Assembly (NCBI RefSeq): GCF_024506435.1 | Contig: NZ_JANIET010000001.1 | Span: 496,001 to 560,000 of the forward strand | Source: Pantoea trifolii | GTDB taxonomy: Bacteria > Pseudomonadota > Gammaproteobacteria > Enterobacterales > Enterobacteriaceae | Length of the DNA: 64,000 nucleotides | Reading direction: 5' to 3' | Shown here: positions 45,746 to 56,302 of the stretch, in pieces | Layout: each line of letters starts with the position of its first letter | Numbering within the stretch: position 1 is the first letter of the stretch | Made by a program: the position numbers and the translations under genes | The notes under the pieces: generated by a model | Databases searched by the model: none | Seen by the model: the letters and a program-made list of their open reading frames with translations, nothing else | Told to the model about the DNA's origin: nothing

Positions 45746-46525
45746 GTATTGGTTAACGCTCCAAAATCACCTTAACAAATTCGCCAATGCTTGCGACAAG
45801 ATTCATTAAATTGTGTGATGTTGAGCAGCGATTAAATACAGAAAACATTAATTTGATGACACAGTCAAGCAAGGAATTAATTTCTTTGCCATATTGCACC
45901 TTTTTTGACCAAATGTTCTGCTTTTAGCCTGGTTTTGCTTCAGTGAGCCACAAGAAAATCCGGGTGGAAGCATGGAAAATCTGATTCTGACAAAAAATTG
46001 AGGTTAAGTGAGATTAACACTCTGATGTTTATAGGTAAAAACAGATTTTTCGACGGCTTATCCAAAACGTTTTGGAAACCTTAAACGGAAAGTTCCAGTT
46101 TAGAGTTTATTGAATAATGTAAACCAAACGTGCGGTAAATCGCTTTACCATCCGTGAGGTCGAATGTGCGCAGGATCGTACAGATTTGGTGGCATTTTTC
46201 AGAATGGTCTCTGTTATCAATGAACATGTTCGAACAACAGTAAAATTGATAGTTAAGTATCATGAAAGAATTTGCGTGAGCGATATCACATTCAGTTAAG
46301 TGTCCATGCATGCAGCATTTGATCTATTTATCGTTATGGAACCGATTCCTTTTTGGCGGAAGTGCTTGATGTGATTGGCTCTAATAGAGGAACACTGATT
46401 ACAATGGCAACAATTTTCCAGACGTCTTTACCTGTCTGAGGATAAAATTTAGTGGTTAATCGTTGGTATTCGCTATTGTGACTTGGGTGATTGATTAATA
46501 CAGGGAACAGGTAAGAGAAAATTGC
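45746..46525. other. 780-bp AT-rich intergenic region where E. coli has elbB
   Basis: No gene that I can support. The one longer frame (46081-46311, minus strand, 76 codons) has no ribosome site and no recognisable features. A perfect 16-bp palindrome lies at 46061-46076 and a 10-bp one, GAACATGTTC, at about 46223-46232. The elbB gene expected between arcB and mtgA is missing. The mtgA promoter must lie in the right part. Confidence 0.6.
46061..46076. promoter_or_regulatory. Perfect 16-bp palindrome TCCAAAACGTTTTGGA
   Basis: A perfectly symmetric sequence with a central ACGT, similar in form to LacI-family operators, in an AT-rich stretch 450 bp from the nearest start codon (mtgA). It could be an operator or a relic of a lost gene's promoter. 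No regulator gene is adjacent. Confidence 0.3.
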
Positions 46526-47248
46526 ATGAGCAAGAGTAAAGGGACACTGGGAAAACGTATTAAAGTGCTGATTGCTAAAGTGCTGCTGGCCTGGCTTGGC
46601 ATCTGGTTAGCGGGCATTTTGCTGTTTGCATTTTTACCGGTACCGTTCTCGGCGGTGATGGTGGAACGGCAAATCGGCGCCTGGTTTACCGGGCGTTTTG
46701 ATTATGTGGCGCACTCGGATTGGGTCGGCATGGACGAGATCTCGCCATGGATGGCATTAGCGGTTATCGCCTCTGAAGATCAAAAGTTCCCTGAGCATTG
46801 GGGCTTTGATGTTGATGCTATCCAGTCAGTGCTGGATAACGATGGCAATGAACGCATGCGCGGCGCTTCAACCCTTTCGCAGCAGACGGCGAAAAACCTG
46901 TTGCTGTGGGATGGTCGCAGCTGGTTGCGTAAAGGGCTGGAAGCAGGATTAACGGTGGGAATCGAAACCGTGTGGACTAAGAGGCGTATCCTGACGGTTT
47001 ATCTCAATATCGCAGAATTTGGCGACGGCGTGTTTGGCGTGGAAGAGGCTTCACAGCGCTATTTCCACAAACCCGCCAGCCGTCTGACGATGTCTGAAGC
47101 GGCATTACTGGCAGCGGTTCTGCCCAATCCGATCCGTTTCCGCGCTGATGCGCCTTCAGGCTACACGCGGCAGCGCCAGCAGTGGATTATGCGGCAGATG
47201 CGCCAGTTGGGCGGCGAAGGTTTCCTCAACCGATACAAGCTGCATTGA
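46526..47248 (+). CDS. mtgA: Monofunctional biosynthetic peptidoglycan transglycosylase MtgA
   Basis: A 240-residue GT51 enzyme that polymerises lipid II into glycan strands. It has an N-terminal membrane anchor (about residues 18-37), the catalytic glutamate in [17 protein letters not shown], and the family motifs [16 protein letters not shown] and [13 protein letters not shown] [20 protein letters not shown]. It lacks a transpeptidase domain, as expected. It converges on npr. Confidence 0.95.
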   Translation: MSKSKGTLGKRIKVLIAKVLLAWLGIWLAGILLFAFLPVPFSAVMVERQIGAWFTGRFDYVAHSDWVGMDEISPWMALAVIASEDQKFPEHWGFDVDAIQSVLDNDGNERMRGASTLSQQTAKNLLLWDGRSWLRKGLEAGLTVGIETVWTKRRILTVYLNIAEFGDGVFGVEEASQRYFHKPASRLTMSEAALLAAVLPNPIRFRADAPSGYTRQRQQWIMRQMRQLGGEGFLNRYKLH

Positions 47249-47253
47249 TAGGT

Positions 47254-47526
47254 TTAATCTTCGTCAAAGCCCGCTTCAAACAGTTCTATAACCGCTGCCA
47301 GCGCCTGCTCTTCCTGCGGGCCGCTGGCTTCAATCTCAATATGGCCGCCTTTCGCTGAGTCGAGCATCAGCAGCGCAATCACGCTGCTGGCTTCGGCTTC
47401 GGTGCCCGATTCGTTACGCAGCAACACTTCAGCATCAAAACTCTGCACCAGCTCGAACAGCTTCATTGCCGGGCGCGCGTGCATGCCCAGCTTGTTACGA
47501 ATCTCAACGGTTTGCTTCACGGTCAT
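47254..47526 (-). CDS. ptsO: Nitrogen-PTS phosphocarrier protein NPr
   Basis: A 90-residue HPr-like protein. The phosphorylated histidine is His16 in [11 protein letters not shown], and the regulatory serine region ([16 protein letters not shown]) is present. It passes phosphate from PtsP to PtsN in the regulatory nitrogen PTS. Its start overlaps the end of rapZ by 4 bp (ATGA type). It is the last gene of the rpoN-hpf-ptsN-rapZ-npr group. Confidence 0.96.
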   Translation of the reverse strand: MTVKQTVEIRNKLGMHARPAMKLFELVQSFDAEVLLRNESGTEAEASSVIALLMLDSAKGGHIEIEASGPQEEQALAAVIELFEAGFDED

Positions 47527-48377
47527 GATTTACGTTTTTCCAGAGTGCGATGACGAGATTGCACGTTTTTACCGCGTGAACGGAAATAATCCGCCAATTG
47601 TTCAGCGATATACACTGAGCGGTGCTTCCCGCCAGTACAGCCGATGGCGACGGTGAGATAGCTGCGGTTGTTGGTTTCCAGCATCGGCAGCCACAGTTCC
47701 AGGTAGCTGCGCGTTTGATAGATAAAGTTATGTACTTCGGTGTGGCGATCGAGGAAGGCGGCAACCGGACGATCCAGGCCGGTCATCGGACGCAGTTTGG
47801 GATCCCAATGCGGGTTCGGCAGGAAGCGCACATCGAAGACATAATCGGCGTCGATTGGAATGCCGTGTTTGAAGCCGAATGACTCAAACACCATGGTGAG
47901 TTCACGCTCGCGCTTGCCCAGCAGGCGCGTGCGCAGCATCTCCGCCAATTCATGAACCGACATCTCGGAGGTATCGATAATCAGATCGGCGCGTGAGCGC
48001 AGCGGCTCCAGCAGATCATTCTCTTCATCGATAGCACTCTCCAGCGACAGATTTTTGCTGGAGAGCGGATGCAGACGACGCGTATCGCTGTAGCGGCGAA
48101 TCAGCGTGTTGCGATCGGTATCGAGAAACAGCAGTTGCGGCGAGAAGGTATCAGGCAGATTGTTGAGCGCGGCTTCAAAGACTTCCGGTGATTCCGGCAT
48201 GTTGCGCACGTCAATGCTGACCGCCGCAGAGATATTGCGTTCGGTTAAGGTATTCGCCAGCTCCGGCAGCAAAACCACCGGCAAGTTGTCGACACAGTAA
48301 AAGCCCATATCTTCAAGGGCACGCAGCGCGACTGATTTTCCTGAGCCTGACCGACCGCTAACGATCATCAGCACCAT
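47523..48377 (-). CDS. rapZ: RNase adapter protein RapZ
   Basis: A 284-residue protein that binds the sRNAs GlmZ and GlmY and presents GlmZ to RNase E, sensing glucosamine-6-phosphate. It has a Walker A motif GRSGSGKS (residues 8-15), a Walker-B-like region in the N-terminal domain, and the basic RNA-binding C-terminus [21 protein letters not shown] 48377 has GGGAG 7 bp upstream; GTG 48380 is less well placed. It is 52 bp after ptsN. Confidence 0.97.
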   Translation of the reverse strand: MVLMIVSGRSGSGKSVALRALEDMGFYCVDNLPVVLLPELANTLTERNISAAVSIDVRNMPESPEVFEAALNNLPDTFSPQLLFLDTDRNTLIRRYSDTRRLHPLSSKNLSLESAIDEENDLLEPLRSRADLIIDTSEMSVHELAEMLRTRLLGKRERELTMVFESFGFKHGIPIDADYVFDVRFLPNPHWDPKLRPMTGLDRPVAAFLDRHTEVHNFIYQTRSYLELWLPMLETNNRSYLTVAIGCTGGKHRSVYIAEQLADYFRSRGKNVQSRHRTLEKRKS

Positions 48378-48429
48378 CACATTTCTCCCGTTTTAAACCG
48401 GCGAACAGGCCGGTAAAAGTGTTTCTCGC

Positions 48430-48915
48430 TTAAGAGTGTGCTTCCTGAGCTTCTGTGATAATGGCGTAGAGCTCTTCGTCGCTCTGTGCCGCACGCAAAC
48501 GACGACAGACGGTTTTATCCGCCAGACGTTTGGCAACCAGCGAAAGCGTGTGCAAGTGGGTTTTACACTGGTCTGCAGGTACCAGCAGGGCAAACAGCAG
48601 GTCAACCGGCTGATTGTCTACCGCATCAAAAGCGATAGGCTGATCGAGGCTGATAAACACGCCGACAGCGCGTAATGTGTCCTCCTCCAGCTTGCCATGT
48701 GGAATGGCAATGCCGTTGCCAATACCGGTACTGCCCATACGTTCGCGGGTCAGGATGGCTTCGAAAAGCGTCTGGTGCGGCAGATTGAGCTGCTTCGCTG
48801 CCAGCTCGCTGATAATTTCCAGCGCGCGTTTTTTACTCTGGCAGTGTACGCCGCTACGGGTACAGTCCAGTGAAAGGACCGAGCTCAATTCCAGTGTTAG
48901 ATCGTTGTTCATCAT
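48430..48915 (-). CDS. ptsN: Nitrogen regulatory IIA protein PtsN (EIIA-Ntr)
   Basis: A 161-residue PTS IIA domain of the fructose type, phosphorylated on His73 (GIAIPHGKLEEDT). It regulates potassium transport, sigma-54-linked functions and others rather than sugar uptake. The sequence follows E. coli PtsN closely (CQSKKRALEIISELAAKQLNLP, THLHTLSLVAKRLADK), with a C-terminus two residues shorter. Confidence 0.96.
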   Translation of the reverse strand: MMNNDLTLELSSVLSLDCTRSGVHCQSKKRALEIISELAAKQLNLPHQTLFEAILTRERMGSTGIGNGIAIPHGKLEEDTLRAVGVFISLDQPIAFDAVDNQPVDLLFALLVPADQCKTHLHTLSLVAKRLADKTVCRRLRAAQSDEELYAIITEAQEAHS

Positions 48916-49071
48916 CGTTTCACTTGCGAGTTCACATAGCCGCGAGGTTCAGGCGATTGATTTCATTGCCGTTCGCCCGCTGGCGCTTGCGCAGATGACA
49001 AAACGGGGCGGTAATATCCGCCCCATTAAGCTCTAAGTGCCGAATCAGTCAGCACTCTGCAAGCGTGAAGG

Positions 49072-49359
49072 TTAGTGTTTTTTCAGTTTGTCTTTGTGTT
49101 TGGTCAGCTGACGGGAAAGCTTGTCGATTAACCCGTCGATGGCCGCGTACATGTCTTCCGCTTCCGATGTGGCGTGCAGCTCCCCGCCGTTGACGTGCAG
49201 TGTTGCATCCGCAATCTGCGTCACCTTCTCAACCTTCAGAACAATATAAACCTGATTGATACGATCAAAATAGTGTTCCAGTTTGGCAAATTTGGTATTT
49301 ACAAATTCACGCAGAGGTTCGGTAATCTCAACATTAAGTCCGGTAAGGTTTAGCTGCAT
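49072..49359 (-). CDS. hpf: Ribosome hibernation promoting factor (short HPF)
   Basis: A 95-residue protein that joins 70S ribosomes into 100S dimers in stationary phase. It has MQLNLTGLNVEITEPLREFVNTKFAKLEHYF at the N-terminus and a lysine-rich tail ending KDKLKKH, as in E. coli short-form HPF. AAGGAAGACC precedes the ATG. It lies 21 bp after rpoN. Confidence 0.97.
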   Translation of the reverse strand: MQLNLTGLNVEITEPLREFVNTKFAKLEHYFDRINQVYIVLKVEKVTQIADATLHVNGGELHATSEAEDMYAAIDGLIDKLSRQLTKHKDKLKKH

Positions 49360-49380
49360 AGGTCTTCCTTCTTCGTTCGG

Positions 49381-50820
49381 TCAAACCAGCTGTTTACGCT
49401 GGTTTGATGGCGGTATAGATAAAGACTCGCGATATTTAGCAACCGTACGTCGCGCTACCATGATGCCCTGTTCGGATAACATGGAGGTCAGTTTGCTGTC
49501 GCTCAAGGGTTTTGCGGGGTTTTCCGCCGAGATCAATTTTTTCACTAATGCACGAATCGCCGTAGACGAGGCTTCGCCGCCGCCCTCGGTGTTGACGTGA
49601 CTGGAGAAAAAATACTTCAGTTCAAAGATGCCACGCGGGCTGTGTAAATACTTTTGCGTGGTCACGCGGGAAATAGTGGATTCGTGCATATCAACAGCCT
49701 GAGCGATATCCGCCAGCACCATCGGACGCATGTACTCCTCACCCTGCTCAAAAAATGCCTGCTGCTGTTCAACGATACAGCGTGTCACTTTCAGCAGCGT
49801 GTCGTTACGGCTCTCCAGGCTCTTAATCAGCCACTTGGCTTCCTGTAAGTTGCTACGAATATACTGATTATCGCTTTCATTACGGCCAGCTCCGCCCATC
49901 GCAGCATACTGCTGATTGATTTTCAGGCGCGGCATGCTGTCGGAATTGAGTTCAACTGTCCAGCGCTTGCTGATTTTACGCACCAGCACATCGGGAATGA
50001 CATATTCCGGTTCGCTGGTATTGATTGACTGGCCAGGGCGCGGATCCAGTGACTGAATCAGCAACATCGCCTCCTTCAGCACCTCTTCCTTCAGACGGGT
50101 TACGCGTATCAGGCTGCGGAAATCATGGTTGGCCAGCAGATCAAGATGTTCGCTCACAATCAGGCGCGCTTCCGCCAGCATGGGCGTGGCGGCATCATAT
50201 TGCGACAGCTGGACTAACAGGCAATCACGCAAATCACGGGCACCAACGCCGACTGGATCAAAACGCTGCACGCGCTTGAGCACGGCTTCAACTTCTTCCA
50301 GCGTCAGCTCTTCATCGCCAATACTGTCATAAATATCTTGTAAGTTGACGGTGAGATAGCCGGTGTCGTCAATGGCATCAACAATGGATGTGGCGATGGC
50401 GCGATCGGTATCAGTGAACGGCGTTAACTCCACTTGCCACATAAGATAATCCTGCAGCGATTGCGTGGTTTCGCCCTGATAGATTGGCAGTTCGTCATCC
50501 TGGTAATCGGTGCCGGTGCCTGACGGCGTGCCCGCCGTGTAGATTTCGTCCCAGGTGGCGTCGAGCGGGAGATCTTCAGGCATGTCTTTCTGTTCAAGTG
50601 CTTCACGTGTGTCTAATGAATCACTCTCTTGTTCCTGAAATTCTCGCGCGTCGATTTCTTCGTGCAGATCGGTTTGTTCAAGCAGCGGATTGCTTTCCAG
50701 CGCCAGTTGGAGTTCTTGCTGGAGTTCAAGCGTAGAGAGTTGCAGCAAGCGAATGGCTTGCTGCAACTGTGGAGTCATCGCCAGCTGTTGGCTGAGCCTG
50801 AGTTGCAAACCTTGCTTCAT
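49381..50820 (-). CDS. rpoN: RNA polymerase sigma-54 factor RpoN
   Basis: A 479-residue sigma-54 (E. coli 477). The glutamine-rich activator-interacting region I ([26 protein letters not shown]), the acidic region II (about 50-115), the core-binding domain, the helix-turn-helix and the RpoN box ([10 protein letters not shown] near residue 460) are complete. It directs nitrogen-limitation promoters and is linked with the nitrogen PTS genes. It follows lptB on the same strand by 48 bp. Confidence 0.98.
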   Translation of the reverse strand: MKQGLQLRLSQQLAMTPQLQQAIRLLQLSTLELQQELQLALESNPLLEQTDLHEEIDAREFQEQESDSLDTREALEQKDMPEDLPLDATWDEIYTAGTPSGTGTDYQDDELPIYQGETTQSLQDYLMWQVELTPFTDTDRAIATSIVDAIDDTGYLTVNLQDIYDSIGDEELTLEEVEAVLKRVQRFDPVGVGARDLRDCLLVQLSQYDAATPMLAEARLIVSEHLDLLANHDFRSLIRVTRLKEEVLKEAMLLIQSLDPRPGQSINTSEPEYVIPDVLVRKISKRWTVELNSDSMPRLKINQQYAAMGGAGRNESDNQYIRSNLQEAKWLIKSLESRNDTLLKVTRCIVEQQQAFFEQGEEYMRPMVLADIAQAVDMHESTISRVTTQKYLHSPRGIFELKYFFSSHVNTEGGGEASSTAIRALVKKLISAENPAKPLSDSKLTSMLSEQGIMVARRTVAKYRESLSIPPSNQRKQLV

Positions 50821-50868
50821 AATTCGGTTAGAATTTCCTAAGCAAACGTAGGGTGTTACGACACCTTA

Positions 50869-51594
50869 TCAGAGTCTGAACTCTTCGCCCAAATAAACAC
50901 GCTTAACCTGCTCATCTACAAGAATTTCATCAGGCGTGCCATGGGCAATTAAATGACCCTGGCTAACGATATACGCGCGTTCACACACCGCGAGGGTTTC
51001 ACGCACGTTGTGGTCGGTAATCAGTACGCCAAGGCCGCTGTCACGCAGATGCTCGATGATTTTTTTGATGTCGATAACCGAAATCGGGTCAACACCGGCA
51101 AAAGGCTCATCCAGCAGGATGAATTTCGGATTAGCCGCCAGCGCGCGGGCAATTTCCACACGACGGCGTTCACCACCCGACAGCGCCTGGCCCATGCTGT
51201 CGCGCAGATGGCCTATATGGAACTCTTCCATCAGCTCGTTGGCACGATCCTGACGCTGCTCTTCTGTCAGATCATCACGGATCTGCAGCACCGCCATCAG
51301 GTTGTCGTACACGCTCAGGCGGCGGAAGATCGAGGCTTCCTGCGGCAGATAGCCGATACCGCGACGGGCGCGCGCATGCAGCGGCAGGATGCTGATGTCT
51401 TCATCATCAATTATGATGCGGCCCGCATCGCGCGGCACAATTCCGACCACCATGTAAAAGGTGGTGGTTTTACCGGCACCGTTTGGGCCCAGCAGGCCGA
51501 CAATCTCGCCGGATTTTACCTGCAGGCTAACATCTTCCACCACGCGGCGGCCTTTGTAGGCTTTCGCCAGGTTCTCAGCGATTAGTGTTGCCAT
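50869..51594 (-). CDS. lptB: Lipopolysaccharide export ATPase LptB
   Basis: A 241-residue ABC ATPase that drives LPS extraction by LptFG. It has Walker [10 protein letters not shown] (about 36-44), signature LSGGERRR, Walker [14 protein letters not shown] and the switch histidine in [11 protein letters not shown]. It is 5 bp after lptA and complete. Confidence 0.98.
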   Translation of the reverse strand: MATLIAENLAKAYKGRRVVEDVSLQVKSGEIVGLLGPNGAGKTTTFYMVVGIVPRDAGRIIIDDEDISILPLHARARRGIGYLPQEASIFRRLSVYDNLMAVLQIRDDLTEEQRQDRANELMEEFHIGHLRDSMGQALSGGERRRVEIARALAANPKFILLDEPFAGVDPISVIDIKKIIEHLRDSGLGVLITDHNVRETLAVCERAYIVSQGHLIAHGTPDEILVDEQVKRVYLGEEFRL

Positions 51595-51599
51595 AGCAA

Positions 51600-52154
51600 T
51601 CAGTTACTCTTTTTAGGGCTCGCGGACGAACCGTTTTTGTCCTGCAGCTGCGACGGAACCAGAACGGTGGTCACGCGCTTGCTGTCACCCTGGCTGAACG
51701 CCTGCATCTTCTGCTCTTTCACCAGGTAAGTGATGCGGTCGCCTTTGATGTTGCTGTCCTGCTGCTGAATGAAGGCATTACCGGTCAGTTCAACAAAATC
51801 GTTCGCCAGTTCATAGTGCAGTTTACTGGCGTGGCCTTGCACCGGCTTGCCGTTATCCTGCATCTGATAGAAGGTGGCTGGCGTGCCGTAAGCATCAACG
51901 ATGGTTTTCTTGCTATCGCCGCCCGGACGGGTGACGACCACTTTATCGGCGGTAATCTTGATGGAACCCTGGGTCACAATCACGTTGCCGGTAAAGGTCG
52001 CGACGTTGCCCTGCAGGTCCAGCGCCTGGTTGACGGAGTCAATATTCACCGGCTTGTCTGAGTCGCCAGTTAATGCCAGCGCAGGCAGGCTCGTTGCCAG
52101 CAGCGTACCCACCAGCAATAACTTAAGGCTATTTTTGTTCATTTTGAATTTCAT
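51600..52154 (-). CDS. lptA: Lipopolysaccharide export periplasmic protein LptA
   Basis: A 184-residue periplasmic bridge protein with a signal peptide (cleavage near ALA-L, about residue 24) and an OstA-type beta-jelly-roll core ([38 protein letters not shown]). ATG 52154 corresponds to the E. coli start and lies inside the 3' end of lptC (26-bp overlap), as in E. coli. Oligomers of LptA form the trans-envelope LPS bridge. Confidence 0.96.
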   Translation of the reverse strand: MKFKMNKNSLKLLLVGTLLATSLPALALTGDSDKPVNIDSVNQALDLQGNVATFTGNVIVTQGSIKITADKVVVTRPGGDSKKTIVDAYGTPATFYQMQDNGKPVQGHASKLHYELANDFVELTGNAFIQQQDSNIKGDRITYLVKEQKMQAFSQGDSKRVTTVLVPSQLQDKNGSSASPKKSN

Positions 52155-52701
52155 AGGAAGTTTTGACCTTTTCAAGCAGCTCTGCGTGTTTCGTCCGTAA
52201 ATTGCCGCGCATTTTCATGCCAGTGGAATTAAAACTGCGGCCAAAAAGGGTGACTTGATCGTCAGATGTCACATCCTGGGTGACCAAATTAACCTGAGCG
52301 TTATCGGTAAGGATGCGCTCAAGCTGTGAATCCTGGGTCAAGGTATTGACGACAACGTTGCCATAAAGATAAAGCATACGATCTTTAGTCAGCTTTGCCT
52401 TATCGGCGCGCACCGACCATGTCGCGACTTTGTTTACGTCATAGGTGGTCATCACCGGATTATCGAACCAACTTATCTCATCGGCAGCAAAGTAGGTGAC
52501 TTTATCGGAGACCAGCTTATAGCCCAGCGCGCCTGTTGGGTTATACACCACCGTGTTCGATTTCTCGCTGGTGTAGGTTGGCGCTTGATCGTTGGTTGCT
52601 ACCGGCGTTCGGTCGTCATCCTGGTTGGTGAGATTCCAGCCGATCAGCACTAAGGCGATCAAGGCCAGGATCAGCGTCATCCAACGCCTGCTCTTACTCA
52701 T
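52129..52701 (-). CDS. lptC: Lipopolysaccharide export protein LptC
   Basis: A 190-residue bitopic inner-membrane protein with one N-terminal helix (residues 7-23) and a periplasmic jelly-roll (YNPTGALGYKLVSDKVTYF, NAQVNLVTQDVTSDDQVTLFG). It passes LPS from LptBFG to LptA. Its start overlaps the kdsC stop by 4 bp. Confidence 0.97.
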   Translation of the reverse strand: MSKSRRWMTLILALIALVLIGWNLTNQDDDRTPVATNDQAPTYTSEKSNTVVYNPTGALGYKLVSDKVTYFAADEISWFDNPVMTTYDVNKVATWSVRADKAKLTKDRMLYLYGNVVVNTLTQDSQLERILTDNAQVNLVTQDVTSDDQVTLFGRSFNSTGMKMRGNLRTKHAELLEKVKTSYEIQNEQK

Positions 52702-53264
52702 ATTGATTGCCCTTTGGCATCCTCAAATTTGTTCTGCGCCATCAAGATCAGATCGCACAACTCACGTACCGCGCCGCGCCCACCGGCAATGCGGGTCACA
52801 TAATGCGCGCGCGGCAGTAAAATCGGGTGGGCATCGGCAACGGCCACGCTCAAACCCGCCTGCGCCATCACCGGCCAGTCGATCAGGTCATCGCCAATGT
52901 AGGCGACCTGCTCTGCGGTCAATGACAGTTTATCCAGGAGTTCCCGCCAGGCCAAAAGCTTATCCGATTGTCCCTGGTAAAGATGCGTAATGCCGAGCGT
53001 CTTACAGCGATCTTCCAGCAGTTTTGCTTTGCGGCCGGTAATAATAGCCACTTCAACGCCGGAGGTCAGCAGGCAACGCACGCCATAACCATCGCGCACG
53101 TTAAAAGCTTTCAACTCTTCACCGCTGTTACCCATGTAAATCACGCCATCCGACATCACGCCATCAACGTCACAAATCAGCAGGCGAATCTTCGCAGCAC
53201 GCGCCATGACTTCCGCGCTCACCGGACCGTAGCACGTCTCGACCATTGCTGTTTCAGCACTCAT
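52698..53264 (-). CDS. kdsC: 3-deoxy-D-manno-octulosonate 8-phosphate phosphatase KdsC
   Basis: A 188-residue HAD-superfamily phosphatase that makes free Kdo for LPS. Motif I is LLICDVDGVMSDG, motif II IITGRK and motif IV YIGDDLIDWPVM. It is 13 bp after kdsD and overlaps lptC. Confidence 0.97.
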   Translation of the reverse strand: MSAETAMVETCYGPVSAEVMARAAKIRLLICDVDGVMSDGVIYMGNSGEELKAFNVRDGYGVRCLLTSGVEVAIITGRKAKLLEDRCKTLGITHLYQGQSDKLLAWRELLDKLSLTAEQVAYIGDDLIDWPVMAQAGLSVAVADAHPILLPRAHYVTRIAGGRGAVRELCDLILMAQNKFEDAKGQSI

Positions 53265-53277
53265 TGTTTCTTCCTGT

Positions 53278-54258
53278 TCAGACTACGCCAGCGCGCAGCA
53301 TGTCATGCATATGTACCACACCGAGCAGGCGATCGTCATCGGCCACCAGCAGGGCGGTGATGTTTTTGTTTTGCATCAGATTAAGGGCATCGACCGCGAG
53401 CATATTCGGGCGCACGCGAATACCGCCGCTGGTCATCACTTCCTGAATGGTGGCTTTCTGGAAATCGATGCCCATATCGAACACGCGGCGCAAGTCACCA
53501 TCGGTGAAGATGCCTTCGATTTTCATCAGGTCATCGACAATCACCGTTAAACCAAGATTCTTGCGGGTAATTTCCAGCAGCGCATCACGCATCGACGCAT
53601 CACGGCTGACGTGCGGGATTTCATCGCCGCTGTGCATGATATCGCTGACGTGCAGCAGCAGTTTGCGGCCCAGCGCACCGCCGGGATGCGACAGCGCAAA
53701 ATCTTCCTGGGTAAATCCGCGCGCTTCCAGCAACGCCACGGCCAGCGCATCACCCATGACTAAGGTCGCGGTGGTGCTGGTGGTCGGCGCCAGGCCGAGC
53801 GGACAGGCTTCCTGCGGCACTTTCACGCACAGATGCACATCCGCGGCGCGGCCCATCGCGCTGTCCGGACGCCCGGTAATACAGATCAGCTGCACCTTCT
53901 GGCGCTTTAACACCGGCACCAACGCCAGGATTTCGCCGGATTCACCGCTATTGGAAATCGCGATCACCACGTCATTGGTGCTGACCATGCCGAGATCGCC
54001 GTGGCTGGCTTCACCGGGATGCACAAAGAAAGAGGGCGTACCGGTGCTGGCAAACGTCGCGGCCATCTTTTTACCGATATGTCCGGATTTTCCCATGCCC
54101 ATCACCACCACTTTGCCTCGGCAGGCAAAGATCATCGCGCAAGCGCGATCGAAATCATCATTGATATATTGATCAAGCTGCTCCAGCCCTTCGCGTTCGA
54201 TGCGCAGCACCGCTTTACCTGCTTGCTGAAAATCGAAATCCGGTTGCTGATGTGACAT
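53278..54258 (-). CDS. kdsD: D-arabinose 5-phosphate isomerase KdsD
   Basis: A 326-residue enzyme converting ribulose 5-phosphate to arabinose 5-phosphate for Kdo synthesis. It has an N-terminal SIS domain (VVVMGMGKSGHIGKKMAATFASTGTP-type segment and ISNSGESGE) and two C-terminal CBS domains (about 205-325, with IFTDGDLRRVF). ATG 54258 matches the E. coli start (MSHQQPDFDFQQAG versus MSHVELQPGFDFQQAG); the frame extends 25 codons upstream without homology. Confidence 0.97.
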   Translation of the reverse strand: MSHQQPDFDFQQAGKAVLRIEREGLEQLDQYINDDFDRACAMIFACRGKVVVMGMGKSGHIGKKMAATFASTGTPSFFVHPGEASHGDLGMVSTNDVVIAISNSGESGEILALVPVLKRQKVQLICITGRPDSAMGRAADVHLCVKVPQEACPLGLAPTTSTTATLVMGDALAVALLEARGFTQEDFALSHPGGALGRKLLLHVSDIMHSGDEIPHVSRDASMRDALLEITRKNLGLTVIVDDLMKIEGIFTDGDLRRVFDMGIDFQKATIQEVMTSGGIRVRPNMLAVDALNLMQNKNITALLVADDDRLLGVVHMHDMLRAGVV

Positions 54259-54271
54259 GGTCAGTCCGTCC

Positions 54272-55255
54272 TTAATAGCTTGTGATAAGCATGGGGCTGA
54301 GCCACAGCCACAGCACCCACGCGATAAAACCACCTAATAATAGTGTGCCTGCGATACGGCCAATACGGCGTTTGCGCAGCAGGCAGAGCAGGGCGAACAG
54401 CACGCTCACTGCCAGCATCACCCAGTAATCACGTGCGAAGGCATGCGCATCAACGCTGCCGGGATGAATCAGCGCTGGTAGGCCGAGCACAATCGCCAGA
54501 TTGAAAATGTTGGCGCCGATCAGGTTACCGATAGCGATATCGTCCTCACCTTTCAGCGCGCCGGCCACAACGGTAGCCAGTTCGGGTAAGCTGGTGCCGA
54601 CGGCAATCAGCGTCAGGCCCATCACCAGTTCGCTCACACCGAAGTAGTCGGCAAAGACGGTGGCGTTGTCGATCACCATCCGCGTTGACATCGGCAGAAT
54701 AATTAGCGCGACTGCCAGCCACAGAAAGGCCACGGTGTTGCCAGCTTCGTCGCGCGGCAGTTCGGCCAGCTGTTCACGGGTGAGCGTGTCGTTATTGTCA
54801 CGTTCAGCGCGGCGAGCAATGCGGATCACCACCAGCAGATAACCCAGCGCGATCAGTAGCAGCGCAACGCCATCAAGACGGCTCAGATGATTATCAAACA
54901 GCATGATGCCGCTGAGCAGTGAGACTAGCAGCATTAATGGCAGTTCGCGCCGAATCAGATTGGAGTGTACTGTCAATGGGTGGAGCAACGCTGCGCCACC
55001 CAGAATCAAGAGAATGTTGGTGATGTTCGAGCCCAGCGCGGTGCCAACCGCTAAATCCATCTGTCCATGCTGTGCGGCCGAAAATGAGACAATTAATTCC
55101 GGCAATGATGTGCCAATGCTCACCACCGTCATGCCTATGATCAGTGGTGGGATGCCAAAGGATCGACAGAGGATCGCGGCGCTAAATACCAGACGGTCGG
55201 CGCCGTAAACCAGTAAAATCAATCCGATAAACAGCAAGGCAGAGGCTACGAACAT
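54272..55255 (-). CDS. yrbG: Calcium/sodium antiporter family protein YrbG
   Basis: A 327-residue inner-membrane protein of the CaCA superfamily with about ten hydrophobic helices and two inverted alpha-repeats, each with the signature GTSLPEL (in SIGTSLPELIVSF and AVGTSLPELATVV). ATG 55255 has AAGGA 6 bp upstream. It heads the kdsD-kdsC-lptC-lptA-lptB group and is divergent from mlaF. Ion specificity is not experimentally certain in E. coli. Confidence 0.94.
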   Translation of the reverse strand: MFVASALLFIGLILLVYGADRLVFSAAILCRSFGIPPLIIGMTVVSIGTSLPELIVSFSAAQHGQMDLAVGTALGSNITNILLILGGAALLHPLTVHSNLIRRELPLMLLVSLLSGIMLFDNHLSRLDGVALLLIALGYLLVVIRIARRAERDNNDTLTREQLAELPRDEAGNTVAFLWLAVALIILPMSTRMVIDNATVFADYFGVSELVMGLTLIAVGTSLPELATVVAGALKGEDDIAIGNLIGANIFNLAIVLGLPALIHPGSVDAHAFARDYWVMLAVSVLFALLCLLRKRRIGRIAGTLLLGGFIAWVLWLWLSPMLITSY

Positions 55256-55482
55256 TAAAAATCCTTGATGGATGGAGGTGTCGGCGAACCTTGTCCGACA
55301 GGTAAAAACATTCTGCACACACTAACAGGCGCTGATTTTGACTGTCTGAGAGGCAAAAGTAAATTTTAAGGCCGTTTTCGCCACACTAAGTGGGTAAGTT
55401 TCTGTAAAACTATCGTGCATTCGAGGCGACCAGGCTACCATCCACCGTTTTGATAGCGCCCGATCCGCATAAAGAGGTAAAG

Positions 55483-56298
55483 ATGATCCAGCAGCAAACG
55501 AATCTGGTTGAGGTTCGTGGCGTCAGTTTCACGCGCGGAGATCGTACAATCTTTGACGATATCTCGTTAACGGTACCCGCCGGTAAAGTCACCGCGATCA
55601 TGGGGCCGTCCGGAATTGGTAAAACCACGCTTTTACGTCTGATTGGCGGGCAATTACAGCCCGATAAAGGCGAGATTTGGTTCCGCGATCAGAATATCCC
55701 GACGCTTTCCCGCACGAAATTGTACGAAGCGCGTAAAAAAATGAGCATGCTGTTTCAGTCAGGCGCGCTGTTTACCGATCTCAACGTGTATGAAAACGTT
55801 GCCTGGCCATTGCGTGAACATACGCAACTGCCACCAGAACTGTTGCACAGCACCGTATTGATGAAGCTGGAAGCGGTGGGTTTGCGTGGTGCTGCGAAAC
55901 TGATGCCTGCCGAACTCTCCGGCGGTATGGCGCGCCGTGCGGCGCTGGCGCGTGCTATCGCGCTGGAACCGGAACTGATCATGTTCGATGAGCCTTTTGT
56001 CGGCCAGGATCCGATCACCATGGGCGTGCTGGTGAAATTAATTGACGAACTTAATCATGCTTTGGGCCTGACCTGCATTGTGGTTTCACACGATGTGCCT
56101 GAGGTATTGAGCATTGCCGATCATGCCTATATTGTTGCCGGACAAAAAATTATTGCTCAGGGCAGCGCGCCGGAACTGCGGGAAAATCCCGATCCGCGTG
56201 TGCGCCAGTTTATCGAGGGTCATGCGGATGGTCCGGTGCCGTTTCGCTTTGCCGCTGGCGATTATCTCAGCGACTTGACCCGCTCAGGGAGAACGTAA
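55483..56298 (+). CDS. mlaF: Phospholipid ABC transporter ATPase MlaF
   Basis: A 271-residue ATPase of the Mla system that maintains outer-membrane lipid asymmetry. It has Walker [10 protein letters not shown], signature [15 protein letters not shown] and Walker [18 protein letters not shown] lies 5 bp before ATG 55483. First gene of mlaFEDCB, all five spaced by 0-15 bp. Confidence 0.97.
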   Translation: MIQQQTNLVEVRGVSFTRGDRTIFDDISLTVPAGKVTAIMGPSGIGKTTLLRLIGGQLQPDKGEIWFRDQNIPTLSRTKLYEARKKMSMLFQSGALFTDLNVYENVAWPLREHTQLPPELLHSTVLMKLEAVGLRGAAKLMPAELSGGMARRAALARAIALEPELIMFDEPFVGQDPITMGVLVKLIDELNHALGLTCIVVSHDVPEVLSIADHAYIVAGQKIIAQGSAPELRENPDPRVRQFIEGHADGPVPFRFAAGDYLSDLTRSGRT

Positions 56299-56302
56299 AC
56301 TG

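Noticed and set aside
46081..46311. 76-codon minus-strand frame in the arcB-mtgA gap
   Set aside because: No ribosome site, no signal or domain features, and located in AT-rich DNA between unrelated signals.
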